From NCBI RefSeq assembly GCF_000429005.1, contig NZ_AUBA01000004.1, positions 1 through 64,000 on the forward strand: a DNA stretch of 64,000 nucleotides, given 5' to 3'. Below are positions 26,650 to 33,481 of this stretch, in pieces (the first letter of the stretch is position 1; each line of letters starts with the position of its first letter). Under the pieces are notes generated by a model that was given only the letters and a program-made list of their open reading frames with translations, did not search any database and was not told the DNA's origin. The position numbers and the translations under genes are program-made. Origin of the DNA: Novosphingobium acidiphilum DSM 19966 (lineage in GTDB: Bacteria > Pseudomonadota > Alphaproteobacteria > Sphingomonadales > Sphingomonadaceae).

Positions 26650-27405
26650 TCAGTCCTGCGCAAGGAATTCCACCAGGGCGTTGCCCATGTCCGGCATGGT
26701 CACGCTGCTCATATGGGTGCCGGGGATGGTGACGCGCGTGGCGCGGGGCAATGCCCGGGACAGCCGGTCTGCTGACCCGTTGTCATCATCCTTGTCGCCG
26801 CACAGCACCATCGTCGGCATGGTGATCGCGGCCAGCGCGTCGGGCGCGGTATCCTCCATCGTGCCCAGCAACAGGCGCACGGCCACCCGGTCGGTGTTCG
26901 ACGTCTTCAGGAATTGCTGCGCCATATAGGCGGGATCGCCGGGGCGGATGGTACCGAACCGGTCGATCACATCGCGAAAGAAATCCTGCCGCCGGTTCCA
27001 ACCGGCCAGGCCCTCGAGCCCCATCCCCGCCAGCACCAGCCGACGCGGCGCCATGCCGCGGATCACGCTGCGCGCCGCGGTGCGAGACCCCAGCGAAAAG
27101 CCCACCAGATCAAAGTCATCGAGCCCAAGATGCGCCACCAGTGCCGCTGCATCGCGCGCCAGCACATCGGCCGGATAGGCCGCCGGATCGTGCGGCGCCG
27201 CACTGGCGCCATGCGCGCGCAGATCGGGCATCAGACAGGCAAAGCCCGCCCGCGCCAGCTGCGCCGCGGTGCCATAGCGCACCCAGTTGACGTGGGCCGA
27301 CGAAAACAGCCCGTGCAGCAGGACCACCGGCCTGCCCTTGCCCAGTCGGGTCAGGGCCAGCGGTGCGCCATCGAATCCGGGAAACGTCTCTGTGGTATCG
27401 GTCAT
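26650..27405 (-). CDS. Alpha/beta hydrolase
   Basis: 251 residues with the full alpha/beta-hydrolase layout: oxyanion VVLLHGLFSS near residue 27, nucleophile elbow GFSLGS with Ser104, Asp in LCGDKDDD near residue 212 and His in PGTHMS near residue 233. Probably an esterase or lipase-like hydrolase; no signal peptide is seen. Its stop is about 110 bases from the YbjN start and the TSUP gene lies 18 bases beyond its start, running toward it, so TSUP and hydrolase may share a transcript. Confidence 0.88.
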   Translation of the reverse strand: MTDTTETFPGFDGAPLALTRLGKGRPVVLLHGLFSSAHVNWVRYGTAAQLARAGFACLMPDLRAHGASAAPHDPAAYPADVLARDAAALVAHLGLDDFDLVGFSLGSRTAARSVIRGMAPRRLVLAGMGLEGLAGWNRRQDFFRDVIDRFGTIRPGDPAYMAQQFLKTSNTDRVAVRLLLGTMEDTAPDALAAITMPTMVLCGDKDDDNGSADRLSRALPRATRVTIPGTHMSSVTMPDMGNALVEFLAQD

Positions 27406-27423
27406 GCCGGCTGCGATAGCCGG

Positions 27424-28203
27424 TCAGGCGAGCAGCTTGTAGCCCGAAATCATCAGCACGACCGCCAGCGCCGGGCGCAGCACATGATCGGGCGACCGGG
27501 TCGACAGCAGGCTGCCTGCCACCACCCCGGGGATCGATCCGATCAGCAGATTGACCAGCAGCGCCAGATTGACATCGCCGATCACCCAGTGGCCGAGCCC
27601 GGCGATCATCGTCAGCGGCACGGCATGGGCAATATCGGTGCCGACAATGCCCGCCACGCGCAAGGCCGGATACAGCAGCAGCAAGGCCGTAACCCCGATT
27701 GCGCCCGCGCCAACCGACGACAGCGTGACCGCCACCCCCAGCACCACGCCCAGCACAACCGTGGGCAGCAGGGTCTTGCGGGGTTCAAGATGATCGGCGC
27801 GCTTTGCCAGCGCCGCCAGCTGCTTCTGGAACAGCGTCGCAATCGCGGTCAGGATCAGCATCGCGCCCAGCGCCAGCAGGATCGTGTGATTGGCTTTGGC
27901 AGGCGGATGGCCCAGCCGTGCCAGGATCACCAGCGTGATGACCGCCGCCGGCACGCTGCCGCTGGCCAGCCGGCGCACGATCACCCAATCGACTGTGGCG
28001 CGGACGCCATGCACAAATGTTCCGGCAATCTTGGTGGTCGAGGCAAACAGCAGATCGGTGCCCACCGCTGTTGCCGGACTGACCCCGAACAACAGCACGA
28101 GCAGCGGCGTCATCAGCGAACCGCCCCCCACGCCGGTCAGCCCGACCAGAAATCCGACCAGCAATCCGGCGACGGCATGAAGTACATCGAGTTGGGCCAG
28201 CAT
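27424..28203 (-). CDS. TSUP/TauE/SafE family anion exporter
   Basis: About 259 residues with seven to eight hydrophobic helices. The hallmark repeated motif G-x-G-G-G is present (LTGVGGGSLMTP near residue 25, where the second TSUP half carries SSVGAGAIGVTALLLLYP near residue 163). Members export sulfite, sulfoacetate or similar anions. The ATG at 28203 has AGGA six bases upstream; the alternative ATG at 28209 sits directly on it. A perfect 14-bp palindrome lies just upstream. Confidence 0.88.
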   Translation of the reverse strand: MLAQLDVLHAVAGLLVGFLVGLTGVGGGSLMTPLLVLLFGVSPATAVGTDLLFASTTKIAGTFVHGVRATVDWVIVRRLASGSVPAAVITLVILARLGHPPAKANHTILLALGAMLILTAIATLFQKQLAALAKRADHLEPRKTLLPTVVLGVVLGVAVTLSSVGAGAIGVTALLLLYPALRVAGIVGTDIAHAVPLTMIAGLGHWVIGDVNLALLVNLLIGSIPGVVAGSLLSTRSPDHVLRPALAVVLMISGYKLLA

Positions 28204-28233
28204 GGTCATTCCTGCACAGGGCGGTTGGCGATC

Positions 28234-28247
28234 GTCATGATCATGAC
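28234..28247. promoter_or_regulatory. 14-bp palindrome upstream of the TSUP gene
   Basis: GTCATGATCATGAC is an exact palindrome 31 bases before the exporter start, a suitable place for a dimeric regulator to bind. The regulator is unknown and none is encoded next to it. Confidence 0.4.
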
Positions 28248-28410
28248 CTTGCATAACGGCGCAGACGGCCCCACCGCAAGGACCCTGCACACAATCTCTA
28301 CTTTATGACTTGGGATTTTACCTATCAGCGCCGACATTGTCTCGCAACCGGACGCTGCCAGGGTTGACGATTGCTTGCCGCACCGCACGAGGCGTTGTAG
28401 ATTTTTCACC

Positions 28411-29007
28411 ATGCTTGTTCAGCGCGCGCTTCGCCGGTTGCGCAACCGGTGTCCACAGTGGCGGGGGCCGACCTCGACCATCTGTGCGCTTGCGCTGGCA
28501 ACACCGCTCCTGATCGCAGGCCCGGCGCGCGCCGCGACACCGGCGTCGTTCGTTGCCACTGCCATCCAACCGCTGGCATTCGGTACGCTGGTTACCGCCA
28601 GCGGCGGGTCGCGCACTGTCAGCCCCGACGGGTCGACCAGCAGCAACGGCGTGTTTCCGCTGGGCGACAGCGCCAGCACCCCGGCCGAGTTCACACTGAC
28701 GTATACGCGTCCTTCGGGCACCTTTCTCAGCGTGCTGGTGACCTTCCAGTTCAGCCTGCCATCCCCCCCCACGGTCAATATCCCCGGAATCCAGGGGAAC
28801 CTGTCGTCCTTCACCACCGACCTGCCTGGTGTTGCAACGCTTCAGCCGGGTCAGACGGTCAGCTATGTCATGCCCGCCTGCGTATCCGCCACCTGTTCGG
28901 TCACGTTCCATATTGGCGGCACCCTGACGATCACCCGCAGCAGCGGCGGCGGCAACCTGACCTTTCCGTTGACGCTGCTGAGCACTGTCACGACGGTGCT
29001 GGGATGA
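28411..29007 (+). CDS. DUF4402-type exported protein 1
   Basis: 198 residues with a long basic n-region and a hydrophobic core ending PARA-A, then a beta-rich Ser/Thr/Gly sequence. The early motif PLAFGTL and a final stretch of alternating hydrophobic residues match the other five DUF4402 proteins of the locus. It is longer than the small members and has a Cys pair (PACVSATCS) near residue 158 that could form a disulfide. The first two genes overlap by ATGA. It may be a tip or minor subunit of the structure built by the chaperone and usher downstream; this is inferred from context. Confidence 0.75.
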   Translation: MLVQRALRRLRNRCPQWRGPTSTICALALATPLLIAGPARAATPASFVATAIQPLAFGTLVTASGGSRTVSPDGSTSSNGVFPLGDSASTPAEFTLTYTRPSGTFLSVLVTFQFSLPSPPTVNIPGIQGNLSSFTTDLPGVATLQPGQTVSYVMPACVSATCSVTFHIGGTLTITRSSGGGNLTFPLTLLSTVTTVLG

Positions 29008-29561
29008 TCGCATCGCGCGCCCCGATGCGCATCGCGCTGCTGCTGGCGCTGGCCATGGCGGTGCCCGATGCGCAGGCCGCCACGGCAAGCGCATCGGGCA
29101 CCGCCATGGCCACCGTGATCCGGCCGCTGAGTGTCACGGCCATTGCCGACATGGATTTCGGCACGATCACCCACCTGCCCGGCGTCGGCGGAACGGCGAC
29201 GGTCAGTCCGGGCAGTGGCGGGGCCAGCTTTGCCGGCGGCGCCAGCGCAGTGTGCAGCGGATCGGATTGCGCATCGGCCCATGCCGCACGCTTTGCCGTG
29301 ACGGGCGAACCGCAGCGCAATTATACGATCCGGTTGCCCGGCACGGTCACCGCCACCGGATCGACCATCGGCATCGGCGGCACAGCACCGCCGCTGACCA
29401 TCAGCGCGCTGACACTGCGCACCCGCGGCGGAACCGGCATGCCCAGGCTCGACGCCTCGGGCAATGACGGGTTCGAGGTGGGCGGCACGATCACACTGCC
29501 GGCCGATCTGCCCCCGGCACGGTATCGCGCCAGCTTTGCCGTGATTGTCACGTACATCTGA
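29004..29561 (+). CDS. DUF4402-type exported protein 2
   Basis: 185 residues: signal peptide (MRIALLLALAMAVPDAQA from an inner Met, preceded by MIASRAP), then the DUF4402 pattern PLSVTAIADMDFGTI near residue 45 and a C-terminal GTITLPADLPPARYRASF. It carries a Cys pair (AVCSGSDCAS) near residue 85. Its ATG overlaps the stop of the previous gene, so the two are cotranscribed and probably made together. A 366-base gap with a likely promoter separates them from the remaining subunit genes. Confidence 0.78.
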   Translation: MIASRAPMRIALLLALAMAVPDAQAATASASGTAMATVIRPLSVTAIADMDFGTITHLPGVGGTATVSPGSGGASFAGGASAVCSGSDCASAHAARFAVTGEPQRNYTIRLPGTVTATGSTIGIGGTAPPLTISALTLRTRGGTGMPRLDASGNDGFEVGGTITLPADLPPARYRASFAVIVTYI

Positions 29562-29927
29562 AAGTCTGACCCAAAATTCGTGACCTGGCGCATTTGGACG
29601 ATGGCACCGGCCCTATGTCAAAAGTGCCGGTCGCGGTTCCACGACAGTGAACCGACCAAGATCACAAATTCGAAACATGTATTAAAAATTACCGCATCAG
29701 CAATTGTGGCCGTGAAACTGCGCGTCTGCAGCAGCCATTTTTAGCGATATCTTAAGCAAGATTTTTTCCGGGGTAAGTATAAATCCTAGGCCATCCTTCA
29801 ATTCACCCGACTAGTAAATGTGCATCGCCGGATCGTTTGGCAAGTAACGCACGACCATCCGACGACCTTTGGGGAATATCCATGCCAGGCACAAGGGACG
29901 GCCCGGCAGTCGATTGGGGAATTGGTC
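29562..29927 (+). other. AT-richer intergenic stretch with likely promoter and leader
   Basis: 366 bases without a gene, clearly AT-richer than its surroundings. TATAAA at 29778-29783 could be a -10 element, but the best upstream -35-like sequence (TTAAGC, 29752-29757) is too far for a good match. It probably carries the promoter and 5' leader of the DUF4402-chaperone-usher operon. Confidence 0.45.
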
Positions 29928-30425
29928 ATGAAAAAGATTTTGCTTTCAGCCGTTGTTGCGCTGTCGTTCGCGGCGCCCGCCTATGCCGCTTCGGGCAATT
30001 CGTCGCAGGCCACCGGTACGGCAAATGCCACCGTGGTTGCCCCGATCGTGCTGACGCACGGTGGATCGGCCGCGTTGAATTTCGGCAGCTTTACCGTGGG
30101 AAGCGGCGGCTCGGTGGTGGTCACCGCGGCCGGCGTGGGCAGCGTGCTTGGCGATGTGGGCCTGGTTCCCGGTTCGTCGGAAACCGCTGACCAGTTCACC
30201 GTGAAGGGCGACCTGAACCGCAACTTCTCGATCACCACGGGCAGCGGCTCGGTGTCGAACGGCGCGGTCTCGATGGCCTTCAGCACGGTGCCCTCGGCAG
30301 CAGCGGGCAAGCTGGATTCGACCGGCAGCGGAGCGTTCACTGTTGGCGGCACGCTGACGGTGGTCGGCACCGAAGTCGCCGGCACCTATACGGGCACCTA
30401 CAACGCCACTGTCGCCTACGACTGA
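29928..30425 (+). CDS. DUF4402-type exported protein 3, candidate major subunit
   Basis: 165 residues: signal peptide MKKILLSAVVALSFAAPAYA, mature start SGNSSQATGTANATVVAPIVL, the motif ALNFGSF near residue 53, FTVGGTLTV near residue 137 and a C-terminal strand GTYNATVAYD. No cysteines in the mature part. The alternating N-terminal stretch could act as a donor strand, as in chaperone-usher pilins. It is the closest relative of the protein at 31351-31863 and has the strongest leader, so it may be the main structural subunit (inference). Confidence 0.82.
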   Translation: MKKILLSAVVALSFAAPAYAASGNSSQATGTANATVVAPIVLTHGGSAALNFGSFTVGSGGSVVVTAAGVGSVLGDVGLVPGSSETADQFTVKGDLNRNFSITTGSGSVSNGAVSMAFSTVPSAAAGKLDSTGSGAFTVGGTLTVVGTEVAGTYTGTYNATVAYD

Positions 30426-30555
30426 TTGCACGACCGGTCGGTGCGCCGATCGCCGGGGGAACGGATGATATCCGACGGAACGGGGCCAACCCGTTCCGTC
30501 CCCTCCGGTCCGGCGCAGTCCGGTCGGGCGCGCCAGCAAAAAGGCGACCAGATCC

Positions 30556-31071
30556 ATGCAAACACGCTTTTCTTCGGCCGCGGGCCTGGCTTTGCTGGCG
30601 GGGATGGTTCCCGCGGGACCGGCCCTGGCGGCATCGGGCGAAACCGCGAACGCGGCGGGCGCCGCAGCGGGCAAAGTGATCAAACCGATCGTGCTGTCGC
30701 ATACCGCAGGCGCCGCGCTCAGTTTTGGCACATTTACCACAGGGTCCGGCGGCAGAGTCGATGTCAGCACCAGCGGGGTTGGCAGCGTTACCAGAACGGT
30801 TGCCTTCGTGCCCGGCCTGTCAGCGCCGTCGGCCGATCAGTTCACGCTGACCGGCGGCAAGCGGCAGACCTTTACGATTGTCACGGGCAATGGTTCGGTG
30901 ACCAACGGGTTGAACACGATGACCTTTACCACGGCGCCATCGTCCACCAGCGGCTCAACCAGCACGACCGGCACTTTCAGCTTTACCGTCGGTGGCAAAC
31001 TGACGGTGGCCGGGGGCGAATCCGGCGGCCTTTATTCGGGTACATACTCGGCCACGGTGGCCTACAACTGA
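30556..31071 (+). CDS. DUF4402-type exported protein 4
   Basis: 171 residues with a signal peptide (to about residue 25, GPALA-A), the motif ALSFGTF near residue 55, GNGSVTNGLNTMTF near residue 117, FSFTVGGKLTV near residue 145 and a C-terminal GTYSATVAYN. Same architecture as protein 3 but more diverged. It is followed by a hexanucleotide repeat and a GC-rich hairpin, so part of the transcript may end there. Confidence 0.82.
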   Translation: MQTRFSSAAGLALLAGMVPAGPALAASGETANAAGAAAGKVIKPIVLSHTAGAALSFGTFTTGSGGRVDVSTSGVGSVTRTVAFVPGLSAPSADQFTLTGGKRQTFTIVTGNGSVTNGLNTMTFTTAPSSTSGSTSTTGTFSFTVGGKLTVAGGESGGLYSGTYSATVAYN

Positions 31072-31073
31072 TC

Positions 31074-31109
31074 CGGGCACGGGCACGGGCACGGGCACGG
31101 GCACGGGCG
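31074..31109. repeat. CGGGCA hexanucleotide tandem repeat
   Basis: Five exact CGGGCA units (31074-31103) and a sixth degenerate unit begin two bases after the stop codon of DUF4402 protein 4. A short tandem array of this kind is prone to slippage and could vary between strains, but it lies outside coding sequence. Confidence 0.9.
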
Positions 31110-31116
31110 GGCTGCG

Positions 31117-31136
31117 CGGGGGGCGCAGGCCCCCCG
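31117..31136 (+). terminator. GC-rich hairpin after DUF4402 protein 4
   Basis: CGGGGGG pairs with CCCCCCG around a six-base loop. No T-run follows. It may attenuate transcription between subunit genes or stabilise the upstream mRNA. Confidence 0.4.
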
Positions 31137-31350
31137 TCCTGCGTCATCGGGCGCGCGAAATCATGCTGTAAATTCCCTTACGCGTTAACCCTAACCTGTT
31201 GTTAACCATATTGGCTTAGCAACCCGAACTGCAGGCAGGCGGTGGGCAACGAGCCCGGTCATCTCGAGACCCGGATCGCTCCACCCACTGCGGCAAGGGG
31301 TAACTGGCGAACGCACCTAGGGGGCCTTCGCGCAACAGACGGGATTTCGC

Positions 31351-31863
31351 ATGACACACACCAAGCGCATTCTGGCAGCCGTCGCGATCGCTGCCACTTT
31401 CGGAAGCGTTGTCGACGCCAAAGCCGCTTCGGGCAATTCGTCGACAGCAGCCGGTACCGCCTCGGCCACGGTGGTCGCACCGATCGTGCTGACACACACC
31501 TCGGGCTCGGCGCTCAACTTTGGCAAGATCACGGTTGGCGCTGGCGGCACCGTCGTGGTTACGTCGGGTGGCAGCGGGTCGGTTACGGGCGATGTCGGCT
31601 TTGTACCAGGTTCGACCAACGCGGCCGACGCGTTTTCGCTGACCGGTGACAACAGCCGCAATTTCGGCATCACCACCACCAGCGGCACGATCACCAACGG
31701 CACCAAGACGATGAATTTCACCACCGCCGCATCGTCGGCCACGGGCACCACCAGCTCGACCGGCACCTACAGCTTTACCGTTGGCGGCACTTTGACCGTG
31801 ACGGGCACCGAAACGCCCGGCAGCTATACCGGCACCTACAACGCCACGGTGACGTACCAGTAA
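31351..31863 (+). CDS. DUF4402-type exported protein 5
   Basis: 170 residues: signal peptide ending near VDAKA-A, mature start SGNSSTAAGTASATVVAPIVL, ALNFGKI near residue 55, FTVGGTLTVTGTETPG near residue 140 and a terminal YNATVTYQ. It is nearly superimposable on protein 3, with a 21-base identical stretch at the start of the mature region (31423-31443 against 29985-30005), so the two are a recent duplication. No cysteines. Confidence 0.82.
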   Translation: MTHTKRILAAVAIAATFGSVVDAKAASGNSSTAAGTASATVVAPIVLTHTSGSALNFGKITVGAGGTVVVTSGGSGSVTGDVGFVPGSTNAADAFSLTGDNSRNFGITTTSGTITNGTKTMNFTTAASSATGTTSSTGTYSFTVGGTLTVTGTETPGSYTGTYNATVTYQ

Positions 31864-31901
31864 GGCATACTGGCCAGGCTGCCCCGGAAAGGGAACAGAC
31901 C

Positions 31902-32435
31902 ATGCACCGGTTGTTCCGTGCATCCAGGGCAATCCTGGCCTGTATCGCCATGATGGCAAACCATCAGGCGCTGGCCGCTTCGGGCAACACCACCGTGGTG
32001 CCCGGAACCGCCAGCGCCGTGGTGACAGCCCCGATCCAGCTGACCGCTGTCGCACCACTGCAATTCGGATCGATGGCCCAGCCGGTGACCGGCGGCACGC
32101 TGGTCCTGACACCGTCAGGCACAATCACCACCACCGGCGATGTGGGCACGGCCCGCGCGATCGCCCAGGCCGTCACGCCGTCGGCTGCCACCTTCAACGT
32201 AACCGGCCTTGCCGGGACGCTGTTTACAGCCAGCGGAGTCAGTTCCGTGACGATCAGCAATGGCTCTGCAACAATGACGGTGGGGCAGTTCACGATCAAC
32301 AGTTCGTTTTCCGGCGGACAGATCGGAACCAACGGCACAGCAACTTTCAACATCGGTGCAACCTTGACGGTTGCGCCGCGTCAGGCCATCGGCAAGTATA
32401 CGGGGACGTTTCCGATAACCGTCGCGTATTACTGA
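31902..32435 (+). CDS. DUF4402-type exported protein 6
   Basis: 177 residues with a signal peptide (to about residue 26), mature start SGNTTVVPGTASAVVTAPIQL, the motif PLQFGSM near residue 52, FNIGATLTV near residue 150 and a C-terminal GKYTGTFPITVAYY. It lies 38 bases after protein 5 and 50 bases before the chaperone gene, so it is in the same transcription unit. Confidence 0.82.
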   Translation: MHRLFRASRAILACIAMMANHQALAASGNTTVVPGTASAVVTAPIQLTAVAPLQFGSMAQPVTGGTLVLTPSGTITTTGDVGTARAIAQAVTPSAATFNVTGLAGTLFTASGVSSVTISNGSATMTVGQFTINSSFSGGQIGTNGTATFNIGATLTVAPRQAIGKYTGTFPITVAYY

Positions 32436-32485
32436 ACCGGGATGTTCGGCCTATTTGCGGACATCTCCACCGGAGTTGACCTGCC

Positions 32486-33481
32486 ATGACCGTGCCACGG
32501 ACGGCATCCTTGTTCGGTTTTTCCTGTTTCGCCCTGCTGATTGTGTCATTGCCATCGGTTGCAGCCGCGCAAGTGGCCACCCTGTCGACCGGCGGCGCGC
32601 AACCTGCCGGCACGCCTTCACCGGCCACCGACTCCCCCAAAAGCGAAGGCCCGACCAATTCCCAGGCCCCGTCGGGCGCAGTGGGCGGGATGGGTGATAT
32701 CAATCTTTATCCCAAACGCGTGGTGATCGACGATCGCAACCGGGTTGCCAGCGTGGGCGTCTACAACAAGACCGCCAACACCGGCGACTACGAGATTTCG
32801 ATTGCCGACATGATGATGACCACCGACGGCCGCCTGGTCGAACCGGCCACGGTCAAACAGGGCGATGCGACGCTGGCACGGCTGAAGGGCGCTGTCGAAA
32901 TGGTGCGCTTTTCGCCGCACCGGTTCACGTTGCCGGGCAATGAATCGCAGATGGTCCGGCTGATGGCGCGGGTTTCGCCCGATCTGCCGCCGGGTGAATA
33001 CCGCACCCATGTGTCGGTGATCGCGGTGCCGCCGGGCGATGACGGGCTGACCATCGACGAGGTGACCAAGGGCAAGCCGGCGACCAATGGCATCGGTGTG
33101 CGGATCACGCCGCGCTTCGGCATTTCGATTCCGATGATCGTGCGTGTCGGCGAAACGACCCTGACCGCGGGGCTGAAGGACCTGTCGGTGGCGACCGCGC
33201 CTGACGGGCAAAGGCTGATCCGGCTGATCGTCACGCGCAGCGGCACGCGCTCGGCATTTGGCGATATTACCGTCACCGCGCCCGGGGCGCCCAAGCCGGT
33301 GGCGATGATCCGCGGCGTGGGCGTCTATCCCGAAGTTGACGAACGCGGCGTTGTCCTGCCGATCGATCCGTCGGTCGATGCGCGGTTTACCGCGCGCGGC
33401 ACCAGGCTGACGGTCAGCTATGTCGATGATGATTTTGCCCCCGGCAAGACCCTGGTCCGGCAGGAATTCGTCGTTCCGTGA
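32486..33481 (+). CDS. PapD-like periplasmic pilus-assembly chaperone
   Basis: 331 residues. After a signal peptide (to about AAA-Q, residue 29) and a Pro/Ser-rich spacer comes an Ig-like domain: INLYPKRVVIDDRNRVASVGVYN near residue 72 and VRFSPHRFTLPGNESQMVRL near residue 140, the strand pair that in classical chaperones binds subunit C-termini. A second beta-rich domain follows. It should shepherd the DUF4402 proteins through the periplasm to the usher. Its stop overlaps the usher start (GTGA), which couples their translation. Confidence 0.85.
   Translation: MTVPRTASLFGFSCFALLIVSLPSVAAAQVATLSTGGAQPAGTPSPATDSPKSEGPTNSQAPSGAVGGMGDINLYPKRVVIDDRNRVASVGVYNKTANTGDYEISIADMMMTTDGRLVEPATVKQGDATLARLKGAVEMVRFSPHRFTLPGNESQMVRLMARVSPDLPPGEYRTHVSVIAVPPGDDGLTIDEVTKGKPATNGIGVRITPRFGISIPMIVRVGETTLTAGLKDLSVATAPDGQRLIRLIVTRSGTRSAFGDITVTAPGAPKPVAMIRGVGVYPEVDERGVVLPIDPSVDARFTARGTRLTVSYVDDDFAPGKTLVRQEFVVP

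Noticed and set aside
31074..31109. Short repeats considered as a CRISPR array
   Set aside because: The units are 6 bp with no spacers; it is a simple tandem repeat. No CRISPR array or cas gene was seen in the window.
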